Source: Dehalococcoidia bacterium (lineage in GTDB: Bacteria > Chloroflexota > Dehalococcoidia > Dehalococcoidales > W111). Taken from it: a DNA stretch of 43,905 bases. Location: contig DUEU01000068.1 of NCBI GenBank assembly GCA_011191985.1, forward strand, positions 58,579 to 102,483. The letters are read 5' to 3'. Below the pieces are notes generated by a model. It saw only the letters and a list, made by a program, of their open reading frames with translations, was not told the origin of the DNA and made no database searches. Of this stretch, positions 33,355 through 42,090 are shown one piece after another. Made by a program: the position numbers and the translations under genes. Positions within the stretch are counted from its first letter, which is position 1; each line of letters opens with the position of its first letter.

Positions 33355-33804
33355 TCAAGTGAGTGGTATGAAGTGCCCCTTCTTATTGTCTAAGACAACG
33401 AAGGTTTCGCTACCCCTCAACCCTTCCAGTTTGGCCAGTTCCCTTGTTAAGAAGTGAGAAAGCCCCTCAGTAGAAGAGAACCCACCTACGGCTATAATAT
33501 CGTACCGCCCGGTGGTGCTGGAGAGCCAGCCAATCTCTGGCCGCTTGGCTAAAACTCTCATGGCCTCTTCTATCTTGTCGTGTTCCATGTCAAGGGTGAT
33601 CACAACACCCATTGGATAGCCAAATTCGCTTGGGTCAGCGACCCCAACAATACGCAGCGAGCCGCTTTGAATGAGCTTTTTCAACTTTCGCCTGACGGTG
33701 GCGGCACTTACATTAAGCTGTTTGGCAAGTGTCTCGCTGTTCTGCTGAGCATTTCGTCCTAATAGCCGAACTAGCTTTTCATCTATCGAATTTATTTTGT
33801 TCAT
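33355..33804 (-). CDS. Lrp/AsnC family transcriptional regulator
   Basis: A 149-residue regulator. Residues 6-55 form the winged helix-turn-helix (LAKQLNVSAATVRRKLKKL), and residues 65-140 the RAM ligand-binding domain (GVVITLDMEHD, GRYDIIAVGGF). Lrp/AsnC proteins sense amino acids or other small acids and often repress themselves. A 21-bp palindrome covers the -10 region of its own promoter (33836-33856). Likely targets are the 2-hydroxyacid oxidase pair downstream and the plus-strand genes that begin at 34369. Confidence 0.92.
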   Translation of the reverse strand: MNKINSIDEKLVRLLGRNAQQNSETLAKQLNVSAATVRRKLKKLIQSGSLRIVGVADPSEFGYPMGVVITLDMEHDKIEEAMRVLAKRPEIGWLSSTTGRYDIIAVGGFSSTEGLSHFLTRELAKLEGLRGSETFVVLDNKKGHFIPLT

Positions 33805-33835
33805 TTTTGCTCAACAATCCATAAAATAAATTATA

Positions 33836-33856
33836 AGCATTATAGTATATAATGCT
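33836..33856. promoter_or_regulatory. Palindromic operator of the Lrp-type regulator gene
   Basis: AGCATTATA-GTA-TATAATGCT is a perfect 9+9 inverted repeat 32 bases before the ATG of the regulator, lying over the -10 box. This is the position expected for autorepression by an Lrp-type dimer. Confidence 0.65.
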
Positions 33857-33867
33857 CTAAATTACAA
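33839..33867 (-). promoter_or_regulatory. Promoter of the Lrp-type regulator gene
   Basis: Minus-strand TTGTAA (33867-33862), 17-base spacer and a perfect TATAAT (33844-33839); the leader is about 30 bases. Confidence 0.65.
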
Positions 33868-34048
33868 CTCTTTCCACATTTGTGCTCATATTCACTATTT
33901 TTATTACTACCTTCACCGAATCCTGCCGAGTCGTTCTGTCAATATGACGTATCGCTGATTTGAGGGAACGCGGTAAGTTTAAAAACAGACACAAATACCT
34001 GAATGTGATACAGTTCTGTTTAAATATTAGGTTAAAAATTTCACTGCG

Positions 34049-34078
34049 TTGACAACTATCCTTACTTCATGTTATAGT
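34049..34078 (+). promoter_or_regulatory. Possible promoter of the 34369 operon
   Basis: TTGACA (34049-34054), 18-base spacer and TATAGT (34073-34078). It would give a long leader of about 280 bases that runs through the DctM-like remnant. Confidence 0.4.
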
Positions 34079-34089
34079 ACGAATCGCTT

Positions 34090-34257
34090 AAGAATAATGT
34101 TTTCTTAGGACTTAGCATCATCGCCTTAATAATACTTGGTTGCATTATGTACACACTGTCCATTATGTACATCACGGCACCATTAATCTTCCCGACCATG
34201 ATTCTCCTCGGCGTAAGCCCGATTCACTTTGGCGTAACAGGCGTAAAACAGCTATAA
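34090..34257 (+). pseudogene. Remnant of a TRAP large permease (DctM) gene
   Basis: This frame has 55 codons to a stop at 34255-34257 and an in-frame stop just upstream at 34075. The peptide has two hydrophobic parts and ends with ITAPLIFPTMILLGVSPIHF then GV, which matches the DctM segment that usually reads (A/T)PILLPVxxxLGxDPVHFGV. Only this inner part of the 430-residue family is present. There is no start codon with a ribosome site. It is most like a DctM different from the intact copy at 20972, so it was probably left behind by a lost transporter operon. Confidence 0.6.
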
Positions 34258-34368
34258 ACGAAAGAAGTAAGCAGGCTATTTGAGAGACCGGAAGGTCTGA
34301 ATTTTGAGTCCAAAATTAAGGCTTTTTAAACCAAAGCGCCTTTTAGATAGATTAGAGAGGTGAGTTCA

Positions 34369-35178
34369 ATGAATTCCGAAAATATCCTTTTTAAGAAAGA
34401 ATACCATGTTGCTGTCATAACACTAAACCGGCCAGATAATCTTAATGCGTTGTTGGAACCTCTGGTATTAGAGCTATCAAAGATTATTGATGAGGTGGAC
34501 AAAGACGATGATATTAGGGCGGTAGTGGTTACCGGAGCCGGCAAGGCATTTTCCGCGGGCGGTGACCTCAATGAGTTTGTCGGGGGCGACAGAGAAACCT
34601 TCCATACTAAGGGGAGTGCTGAGGGTAGCCGACAGGGCAGTCGTATGATAGCCTCGGTGATACCTTTAAGGTTCTATAAATTAATGAAGCCGACAATCGC
34701 TATGGTGAACGGGCCAGCGGTGGCTGGTGGTCTGGTGCTAGCCTGTGCGTGCGATTTAAGAGTCGGCTCAGAAAATGCCAGATTCATAAACGGGTTCATT
34801 AAAATAGGGCTCACTCCAGGCCTCGGGCTAACGTGGATAATGCCCCGTCTCATAGGCCTGCCCCGGGCTTTAGAATTTCTCTACCTGGGCCGTCCCGTCT
34901 ACGCCGAAGAGGCAGAGAGGATAGGCCTCCTGAACAAGTTGGTTCCAGCCAATGAGCTAGAAAAGACAACAATGGAACTTGCTCATGGGTTGGCAGATGG
35001 TCCGCCGCTAGCCATCAGGTTAACCAAGATGCAGACCTATAAAGGCATTGATATGCCTTTAGATATCGCCATGGAGTTTGGTGCCGCTTCCGAAACCTTA
35101 ACTCTACTCTCCGAAGACCACAGAGAGGGGCTGGCCGGCTTCCGTGAAAAGAGGAAGCCCATGTTTCGAGGTAGATAG
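34369..35178 (+). CDS. Enoyl-CoA hydratase/isomerase family protein
   Basis: A 269-residue crotonase-fold protein with LNRPDNLNALL, KAFSAGGDLNEF and AMVNGPAVAGG. Both canonical glutamates are absent: V123 stands in GGLVLA, and the second site reads NGFIKIGLTPG. This is the pattern of PaaG-type isomerases and other non-hydratase members. The ATG at 34369 has AGAGAGGTGA just before it; a GTG three codons earlier is possible. It is the first gene of the second plus-strand catabolic run and is followed by a CoA-transferase. Confidence 0.9.
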   Translation: MNSENILFKKEYHVAVITLNRPDNLNALLEPLVLELSKIIDEVDKDDDIRAVVVTGAGKAFSAGGDLNEFVGGDRETFHTKGSAEGSRQGSRMIASVIPLRFYKLMKPTIAMVNGPAVAGGLVLACACDLRVGSENARFINGFIKIGLTPGLGLTWIMPRLIGLPRALEFLYLGRPVYAEEAERIGLLNKLVPANELEKTTMELAHGLADGPPLAIRLTKMQTYKGIDMPLDIAMEFGAASETLTLLSEDHREGLAGFREKRKPMFRGR

Positions 35179-35269
35179 AACACTTTTCGATTGATTTTGA
35201 TTCTGGCACTAATCCCATAGGGGCACGATCTTGTTAGGTTAAACAAGAAATTAGAAGGGGAGCATATCG

Positions 35270-36448
35270 ATGCAACCACTGGATGGAATTAAAGTACTTG
35301 ATGTGGCACGGGGGTATCCCGGATCATATACCACCATGTTTCTAGGAGATTTCGGGGCCGAGGTTATCAGGGTTGAGCCCCCTGTAGCCTCATTATTACC
35401 TTTACCTGGTATTGACAGTAGCAGTGCCGAGTACTCGGCATTCAACCCTCTGAATCGTAACAAGAAGAGTATTGTGCTCAACCTGAAAAACGATGATGGG
35501 CTAAAGGTATTTTACAAATTAGTAGAAAAAGCTGACGTACTGGTAGAAGGTTTTCGCCCCGGGGTCATGAAGCGCCTGCGGGCGGACTACCCGACCTTAA
35601 AGGAGCTCAATCCCAAGCTAATTTATTGCTCACTGACGGGCTTCGGACACGATGGCCCTTATGCTAGTTGGCCATCACACGACTCAAACTACATAGCCCT
35701 GGCCGGGGCGCTAAGTCTCATTGGTCAACGGGACGGCCCCCCTTGTCTGCCCGGCAATTTCCTGGCTGATATGGCCGGGGCGGGACTGCACAGTGTTATT
35801 GGAATACTCCTGGCCATCTCCGCCAGGGAGAGGACTGGTCAGGGACAGTTTGTCGATATCGCCTACGTAGATACGGTCATGTCGCTGACGACCATGGAGA
35901 CCATCAATTACTTCTTTACCGGGCAGGTACCGCGGCGAGGCGAAACCCCAGCCAACGGAGGAGCACCCTGGGCCAATGTTTATAAATGCCAGGACGGGGA
36001 ATATATTGCCCTTGGCTGTGGCGAGCCCCACCTGTGGGCAGACCTGTGCCACGCATTGGGCCGTGAAGACCTCCTGCCCTATCAGTCCCCACCCCCCGAG
36101 GAAAGGGACCGTGTGATTTCCTCTCTTGCCGAGACCTTTCTTACCAAAACCAGGGACGAATGGGCCAGTTTCTTCAAAGAAAAAGGGATAGCTGGTACGC
36201 CAGTCCTGTACCTTAACGAGACCTTTACCGACCCCCAGGTGCTCCACCGCCATATGCTAATCGAGGTAGAGCACCCAAAATTGGGCAAGGTGAGACAGAT
36301 AGGTATTCCCATAAAGCTATCGGAAACGCCGGGGCAGGTGAAAAGCCTGGGCGTGGTGGCCAACTCCGATACTGAAGAAATCCTGTCAAGCCTGGGGTAT
36401 ACCAAATACGATGTGGAAGAAATAAGACAGCGTGGCGCGCTAGGTTAA
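35270..36448 (+). CDS. Family III CoA-transferase (CaiB/BaiF type)
   Basis: A 392-residue transferase with LDGIKVLDVARGYPG, LGDFGAEVIRVEP and NRNKKSIVLNLK. The nucleophilic aspartate is kept as D167 in FLADMAG, and GQGQFVDIAY follows. It is close to the transferase at 2653, and both are followed by an acyl-CoA dehydrogenase, so the unit has probably been duplicated and diverged. It should activate an organic acid with a CoA donor. AAGGGGAG lies about 9 bases before the ATG. Confidence 0.93.
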   Translation: MQPLDGIKVLDVARGYPGSYTTMFLGDFGAEVIRVEPPVASLLPLPGIDSSSAEYSAFNPLNRNKKSIVLNLKNDDGLKVFYKLVEKADVLVEGFRPGVMKRLRADYPTLKELNPKLIYCSLTGFGHDGPYASWPSHDSNYIALAGALSLIGQRDGPPCLPGNFLADMAGAGLHSVIGILLAISARERTGQGQFVDIAYVDTVMSLTTMETINYFFTGQVPRRGETPANGGAPWANVYKCQDGEYIALGCGEPHLWADLCHALGREDLLPYQSPPPEERDRVISSLAETFLTKTRDEWASFFKEKGIAGTPVLYLNETFTDPQVLHRHMLIEVEHPKLGKVRQIGIPIKLSETPGQVKSLGVVANSDTEEILSSLGYTKYDVEEIRQRGALG

Positions 36449-36538
36449 CTGCCGTTGATGAAAGGAGGCAGGAACAGGAGACAGTAGCCATTTACCAAGA
36501 AGGAAACAGAAAAGACTGATCGATAGCAGGAGGTTAAA

Positions 36539-37690
36539 GTGTTCACGTTCAGTGAAAGTGATAAGATGCTTCAGGCACAAGCCCGTGCCTTTGCCAGGAA
36601 AGAGCTGGCGCCAGGAGCCAAAGAACGGGCCAAGGAGGTTGCGGTACCCCGTGAAATTTGGAAGAAGATAGCTGACCTGGGATATACCGGGCTTGGTGTA
36701 CCCGAGAAATACGGCGGACCAGAAGTGGGATGGGTAAGTCGTGGCGTCGTACTTGAAGAGTTAGCCAAGGTAGATTTCAATATAGGCGTACTGACGCATC
36801 ACGTCCAGAACATGGCCGCAATCATAGCCATGGGATCAGAAGAAGCCGCAGCGGAGTGGGTCCCTCGCCTTATTAGCACCGAAAAGATCTGTAGTGCTGC
36901 CATCACCGAGCCTGACTGTGGGTCTGATGTTGCTGCCATCAAAACCAAAGCCATTAAAAACGGAGATACCTACACAATTACCGGAGAAAAAACGTCTGTT
37001 ACCCGGGGAACGTACGCTGATGTTTGTCTGGTAATCGCCTCAACTGATCCCAAGGCTGGAATCAGAGGGCTGACCCAGTTTCTCGTCCCCCTTGACCTCC
37101 CTGGCATATCAGTCTCAAAATTTGATGATATGGGCTGTATTCCTATGGGAAGAGCGGCTATCAACTTTGATAGTGTTACCATTCCGGCAAAGTACCGTCT
37201 GGGCGAAGAAGGCCAGGCCATCATGCAACAGTTCATAAGCGGCATTGACCAGGGTCGGACACTGGGTGGGCTCATCGCCCTAGCTGCCGCTCAGGCTTCT
37301 CTTGATGAGACTATTGCTTTCACAAAAGAAAGGATGGCCTTTGGTAGACCGATAGCTAAATACGAAGGGGTATCGTTCAAGATTGCTGAGGCGGCTACTT
37401 ATCTTACCGCGGCCAGATGGCTCTGCTACTACGCTTTATGGCTGGGAGATCAGGGACTACCGTCTATGAAAGAAGGCTCCATGTGCAAATGGTGGGGTCC
37501 CCATCTTGCCGCAGAGATAATCCACAACTGTATGCTTCTGCACGGACATGCTGGCTATACTGCGGAGTTGCCCATTGAGCAGCGGCTGCGAGATGTTATT
37601 GGCGCTGAGTTTGCCGATGGCACCGCTGAGATCAACAAACTGAATATTGCCAGGGAAATCATAGGCAAAGAGGCCATACCCTATCGGTGA
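36539..37690 (+). CDS. Acyl-CoA dehydrogenase with Asp at the catalytic base position
   Basis: A 383-residue acyl-CoA dehydrogenase starting at GTG, with CAGGAGG directly upstream. It has ITEPDCGSDVAAIKTKA, GEKTSVTRG and ERMAFGRPIAKYEG. The usual glutamate near the C-terminus is D360 in FADGTAEINK. It is a paralogue of the enzyme at 27354 (shared CKWW, HGHAGY and EQRLRDVIG). It probably oxidises the CoA ester made by the preceding transferase. The base change to Asp is shared by both paralogues, so it is not a random loss. Confidence 0.92.
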   Translation: MFTFSESDKMLQAQARAFARKELAPGAKERAKEVAVPREIWKKIADLGYTGLGVPEKYGGPEVGWVSRGVVLEELAKVDFNIGVLTHHVQNMAAIIAMGSEEAAAEWVPRLISTEKICSAAITEPDCGSDVAAIKTKAIKNGDTYTITGEKTSVTRGTYADVCLVIASTDPKAGIRGLTQFLVPLDLPGISVSKFDDMGCIPMGRAAINFDSVTIPAKYRLGEEGQAIMQQFISGIDQGRTLGGLIALAAAQASLDETIAFTKERMAFGRPIAKYEGVSFKIAEAATYLTAARWLCYYALWLGDQGLPSMKEGSMCKWWGPHLAAEIIHNCMLLHGHAGYTAELPIEQRLRDVIGAEFADGTAEINKLNIAREIIGKEAIPYR

Positions 37691-37792
37691 CAATCGGGCG
37701 GCAACGCTTACCTGATTGGGAATACACTCCTGAAAGTGAAAGAAATGGGGGGAATATCGTTCTTACCGTTTTGATAATATAGGGGAGACGAA

Positions 37793-38083
37793 ATGATAGC
37801 GAACAAGAAAAAAGTAAAAAGAGAGGGAAAAGAATTCCCCATACTGGTCTATCCCGAAAAATGCACCGGTTGCCGAACATGTCAGGTAAGGTGTTCCATC
37901 AGGTATTTGGGCGAGTTCAACCCGTTCAGATCATATGTCATAGTAGCCAGAGACCATGGTAAAAGGACAACCGCCCTAGATTTTACTGATGATTGTACCT
38001 GGTGCGGGTACTGCGCTCGATTTTGCGCCTACGGTGCCCTGGTGCTGAAGAAATCAGTGAAGTCCGGGAAGGGAGGCAGATAA
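37793..38083 (+). CDS. Ferredoxin, 2[4Fe-4S], partner of the AOR
   Basis: A 96-residue ferredoxin-like protein. Two cluster motifs are complete: C24-x2-C27-x2-C30-x3-C34, and C68-x2-C71-x2-C74-x3-C78. The long loop between them (35-67) and basic ends resemble the small subunits of AOR-type and formate dehydrogenase-type enzymes. It ends one base before the AOR start, so it should be its electron-carrying subunit. AGGGGAGACGAA stands before the ATG. Confidence 0.92.
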   Translation: MIANKKKVKREGKEFPILVYPEKCTGCRTCQVRCSIRYLGEFNPFRSYVIVARDHGKRTTALDFTDDCTWCGYCARFCAYGALVLKKSVKSGKGGR

Positions 38084-38084
38084 G

Positions 38085-40001
38085 ATGGCTATGTTTGGCT
38101 ATGCTGGTCAGATTCTGAGGATCGACTTAAGCACCGGAGAAATTAAAAAAGAGGCGCTCAATCCTGAAATGGCCAATAAGTTTGTTGGTGGTATCGGTAT
38201 GAGTGCCAAGTTGCTTTATGATGCTGTCAAGCCAAACACGGATGCGCTGTCACCGGGAAACGCCTTGATAGCAAGCTCAACTCCGTTCTCGGGAACGGTT
38301 CTCATTGGGGCCAATAAGACCGATTGGACATCAAAATCGCCACTTTCCGGACTGGCTCAGACAGCGTCGTCAGGTGATTTCGGGACCAATCTGAAGTGGG
38401 CCGGCTATGATGCTATGGTGATAACCGGAAAGGCCGAGAAGCCGGTATATATCACTATTTTTGATGATGAAGTGCGTATTAACGATGCCAGCCACCTGTG
38501 GGGGAAAGACCTTTATGAGGCCACCGATGAACTCTGGGACCAATACGGTGACAACTGTACCATACTCTGCACTGGCCCCGCCGGTGAAAAAATGGCCAGG
38601 ATTTCAATGGCGTATACCAATAAAATAGCGAGTGCGGGTAGAAAAGGTTCTGGAGCCGTTCCTGGTTCTAAAAACCTCAAAGCCATTGTAGCCAAAGGGA
38701 CGAAGGGATTAAAAGCAGCCCACACCAAGGAACTCTTGAAAAAGGCCGATGAAATATATGATAGGTACCAGCAGGACCCGTTACTTAAACAATGGATGCA
38801 ACTGGGCACCACAATAGCCATAGAGCAATATGGTAAAGAAGGTAAAGCTGCTTGGAAAAATTGGCGCGAATCCTATCCTGTAGATAAACACCTTAGTCGG
38901 TTCGGTGTTCAGGAATTCCTAAAAGTCAGAGAGATATCCATACCGTGCATGCTTTGTCCGCTAGGCTGTAAGCTCTTGTACAACTTGAGGGAGGGTGAGT
39001 TTGCTGGCCTAGAAACCCTTCAATCGTGTAATGTGGGCGCAGTCCTCGGCTACGGTCCTAAGTTTGACCTTGTCGGGTATAATCAAGTTGCTAAGTGTCA
39101 CGATACTGCCAATAGGCTTGGCCTGGATACTGTCGAGTTTACTGCCGCGTTAGATTTCGTTATGGAGCTACAAGAGCGAGGAACAATTGATGAAAAGGTA
39201 ACCGACGGTCTGAAGTTAGAACGAAATCTAGACACTGTATTAACCTGGTTGCATAAGGCAGCTAATCGGGAAGGCTTTGGCAATGTTTTAGCTGACGGTT
39301 ATCCCGGGATTTTTGCAGCCCTCGGTCAAGAATTAAGGAAAGACGCCATACAGAGGAAAGGTGGCTCCCCGGATTTTGATGCTCGGGGCGTCTTTGGAAC
39401 GGAGATATTTGGTATTGCGGTAGGAGTCACAGGCGCTCACGCAAACTTTGCCCTCGGTCCCACTGTGATTGGGGGGCGTGAGCCAGCTTGGCTACGAAGA
39501 TATTGCCAGAGAATAGGTATATCAGAAGAGGAGCTTGATAGGGTGTTCAGCGACCCATCGGGTTTTAATGTAGCCCGACTTACCAGGTATGTGGAACGTT
39601 GGAATTTCTTGCTTGACATTATGGGTATTTGCAGCCGACCACCTTTGGCCCGGTTATACAACCTAGAATTGATTACTGAGCTCTATAACCTGGTCACCGG
39701 TGTTGATTTAGGATCGGCCGGATTGTTATCAGCTGCTGACCGAGGTTTAACTCTCCTCAAGTTATTCGATATCAGCCAGGGTGCTACCAGGGAAGACGAC
39801 TACTTGCCGGAACGATGGCTTACTGAGCCATTCCTCGTTGCCGGTAAAGAGGTTTGGCTGCACGATTACTACAACACCAAGAGATTGACTAAAGAAGATA
39901 TCGAGATTTTACTTGATGACTATTACGAAGAAAGAGGGTGGGATAACGATGGTGTCCCTATGAAAAAGACCCTCACAGAACTTGAGCTTACGAGCTTGTA
40001 G
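38085..40001 (+). CDS. aor: Aldehyde:ferredoxin oxidoreductase family, with dedicated ferredoxin
   Basis: A 638-residue AOR-family tungstopterin protein. It has GYAGQILRIDLSTG, FVGGIGMSAKLLYD and a cluster site C288-x2-C291-x3-C295 with C516 in MGICSRP. It differs widely from the AOR at 19054. With the ferredoxin gene before it, it could be an aldehyde oxidoreductase (acid reduction with low-potential electrons), or it could belong to other AOR-family branches such as the benzoyl-CoA reductase subunit BamB; the sequence alone does not decide. The crotonase gene follows 12 bases later, so it is in the catabolic operon. Confidence 0.92.
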   Translation: MAMFGYAGQILRIDLSTGEIKKEALNPEMANKFVGGIGMSAKLLYDAVKPNTDALSPGNALIASSTPFSGTVLIGANKTDWTSKSPLSGLAQTASSGDFGTNLKWAGYDAMVITGKAEKPVYITIFDDEVRINDASHLWGKDLYEATDELWDQYGDNCTILCTGPAGEKMARISMAYTNKIASAGRKGSGAVPGSKNLKAIVAKGTKGLKAAHTKELLKKADEIYDRYQQDPLLKQWMQLGTTIAIEQYGKEGKAAWKNWRESYPVDKHLSRFGVQEFLKVREISIPCMLCPLGCKLLYNLREGEFAGLETLQSCNVGAVLGYGPKFDLVGYNQVAKCHDTANRLGLDTVEFTAALDFVMELQERGTIDEKVTDGLKLERNLDTVLTWLHKAANREGFGNVLADGYPGIFAALGQELRKDAIQRKGGSPDFDARGVFGTEIFGIAVGVTGAHANFALGPTVIGGREPAWLRRYCQRIGISEEELDRVFSDPSGFNVARLTRYVERWNFLLDIMGICSRPPLARLYNLELITELYNLVTGVDLGSAGLLSAADRGLTLLKLFDISQGATREDDYLPERWLTEPFLVAGKEVWLHDYYNTKRLTKEDIEILLDDYYEERGWDNDGVPMKKTLTELELTSL

Positions 40002-40013
40002 AGGAGATACACA

Positions 40014-40802
40014 ATGAGTGAATATAGTAGCATTATTTACGATAAGGCGGATAATATAGCTACCATTACCTTGAGCAGGCCCGACCAGTTTAACGCACTA
40101 AGCCCGGCGCTTTTCAAAGAACTGGAGGCAGCTTTAGACCAGGCAGATGCCGATAACGAAGTAAGGGTGGTTCTCATAACCGGAAAAGGAAATTACTTCT
40201 GTACTGGCCTTGATCCTAAAGAGTCGACGGAGAGTTCCACAGCGTCTCCTTTTGAACCAAGCTGGACTGACCAGGGAACGGGAATCTTCAATAAGCTGGA
40301 AAATCTAGAGAAACCGGTCATCGCGGCTATTAACGGGCCAGCTTTAGGGGTTGGCTTCGAACTATGTCTGGCCTGTGACCTGCGAGTTGCCTCGGAAACG
40401 GCGGATCTTGGTTTCCCCGAAATAGAGTTGGCCGCTATGCCAGGGGCGGGGGGTACCCAGAGGCTACCCAGACTTGCCGGGATCGCTAAAGCTAAAGAGA
40501 TGATATATTTTGGGAAGACTGTTAAGAGTAAAGAGGCCTACAATTTTGGCTTAGTCAATATGGTCGCTCCTCCAGAACGACTGATGGATGCAGCGAGAGA
40601 AATGGCCAAAGAACTGGCCAGCAAATCACCGGTCGCTCTAAAGATGGTCAAGCAAGCCATAAATCTGGGGATGGATGCCCACCTGAGCACCGGTCTCGAG
40701 CTTGAAAAGCGGTTGAGCAAGCTGCTGTCTTGTACTGATGATGCAGAAGAAGCATTGAGGGCCTCTGCTGAGAAACGTAAGCCTAATTTCACCGGCACAT
40801 AA
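40014..40802 (+). CDS. Enoyl-CoA hydratase, canonical active site
   Basis: A 262-residue crotonase with both catalytic glutamates, E116 in GVGFELCLACD and E136 in GFPEIELAAMPG, and the following GAGGTQRLPRLAG. Of the seven crotonase-fold proteins in the window this is the one with the full hydratase pair, so ordinary hydration of 2-enoyl-CoA is likely. AGAGGAGA lies before the ATG. It stands between the AOR and two CoA-transferases. Confidence 0.93.
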   Translation: MSEYSSIIYDKADNIATITLSRPDQFNALSPALFKELEAALDQADADNEVRVVLITGKGNYFCTGLDPKESTESSTASPFEPSWTDQGTGIFNKLENLEKPVIAAINGPALGVGFELCLACDLRVASETADLGFPEIELAAMPGAGGTQRLPRLAGIAKAKEMIYFGKTVKSKEAYNFGLVNMVAPPERLMDAAREMAKELASKSPVALKMVKQAINLGMDAHLSTGLELEKRLSKLLSCTDDAEEALRASAEKRKPNFTGT

Positions 40803-40835
40803 AGTGAGCTATTATTCATAGCGAAAGGTATTAAA

Positions 40836-42065
40836 ATGCTGAGCGGTCTCCGGGCTCTGGATTTAACCAACGAGATGGGTCTCTTCTGTGGCAAGGTACT
40901 GGCCCAATTCGGCGTTGACGTAATCAAGATTGAAAGACCCGGCGGAGACCCCACCCGATATTTCGGTCCCTTCTATCACGACATTCCAGACCCGGAGAAA
41001 AGCCTCTACTGGTTCGCTTATAACGACAGCAAAAAAGGCATCACCCTGAATATAGAGTCACCAGAGGGACAAGACATATTTAAGAAGCTGGTTAAAAACG
41101 CCGACTTCGTGCTTGAGTCTTTCCCCGTGGGCTATATGGACAAGCTCGGTCTGGGCTACCAGGAGTTGAGTGCCATCAATCCCCGGCTCATAATGACTTC
41201 GATAACACCATTCGGCCAGACCGGGCCCTATAAGGACTATAAAGCGACTGATATTATCGCGATGGCGATGGGCGGTATTATGTTGCAGACTGGCGAACCA
41301 GAAGGTTTACCCTGCCGGTTGAATCCGGACCATGCCTATTGCCTAGCCAGTAGTAATGCCGCCCTGGCAACAATGCTGGCCTATCATTACCGTGAGTGGT
41401 CGGGAGAGGGACAACATGTTGACGTTTCCCTGGTCGAGTGCGTCATACGAGAAAACTACCGCGAGGTTCCCATGTCCTGGGAAATCGGGCACTACAACGT
41501 GAGTAGAAATGGTGGCTACATGTACCGTGGTAAGGTCTTCACCAGAAATATCATCCCCTGCAAAGATGGGCACGTGGCCTGGTCCATTTTTGGTGGCAAA
41601 GTTGGCGCCAATGACAACCGGCAGCTGTCCAACTGGATAGCCGATGAAGGCATAACGGATGAACTGAAGGATATTGACTGGGACCAGTTCAGCCTGGATA
41701 CCACAACCCAGGAGGATATAGATCGAATAGAAGGGCATATCCTGACGCTGACATCAAGGTACACCAAGAGAGAGCTAGAAGACGAGGCGTTGAGAAGAGG
41801 TATCCGCCTCAGTGCCGTTAATAACATGAGAGACCTGTATGAAAGTGAGCAGCTTAAGTTCCGGAAATCTTTGAAGAAAGTCAAATACCCAGAGATACCG
41901 GACGTCATTACCTGCCTGGGTCAGCTACTTATATCCAGTGAGACAGAGACCGGGGTCAGGAGCAAGGCGCCGCTTATTGGCGAGCATAATAAACAAATAT
42001 ACGAGGGTGAACTGGGTCTCGACAGCAAGACCATGGATAGCTTGAAGGATAGGGGAATAATCTAG
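40836..42065 (+). CDS. Family III CoA-transferase-like protein without the catalytic Asp
   Basis: A 409-residue CaiB/BaiF-family protein with LSGLRALDLTNEMG, LAQFGVDVIKIERPG and GEGQHVDVSL. Aligned on that last motif, the nucleophilic aspartate site holds A167 or Y168 in PDHAYCLA; D165 is two to three residues too early. The next gene is a second transferase with its Asp intact, 25 bases later. Two-subunit class III transferases are known (BbsEF in toluene degradation), so this is probably a non-catalytic or specificity subunit of a heteromer. It could also use D165. Confidence 0.85.
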   Translation: MLSGLRALDLTNEMGLFCGKVLAQFGVDVIKIERPGGDPTRYFGPFYHDIPDPEKSLYWFAYNDSKKGITLNIESPEGQDIFKKLVKNADFVLESFPVGYMDKLGLGYQELSAINPRLIMTSITPFGQTGPYKDYKATDIIAMAMGGIMLQTGEPEGLPCRLNPDHAYCLASSNAALATMLAYHYREWSGEGQHVDVSLVECVIRENYREVPMSWEIGHYNVSRNGGYMYRGKVFTRNIIPCKDGHVAWSIFGGKVGANDNRQLSNWIADEGITDELKDIDWDQFSLDTTTQEDIDRIEGHILTLTSRYTKRELEDEALRRGIRLSAVNNMRDLYESEQLKFRKSLKKVKYPEIPDVITCLGQLLISSETETGVRSKAPLIGEHNKQIYEGELGLDSKTMDSLKDRGII

Positions 42066-42090
42066 CCTACGTCGTGGGGGGAGGCTGTAG

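Larger units (their letters stand above)
33805..34368. other. Regulatory region with a transporter gene remnant
   Basis: About 560 bases. It contains the regulator's promoter and operator (33836-33867), a plus-strand promoter candidate (34049-34078), a DctM-like remnant (34090-34257) and a small hairpin AGACC-GGAA-GGTCT at 34285-34298. No intact gene is seen. Confidence 0.6.
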
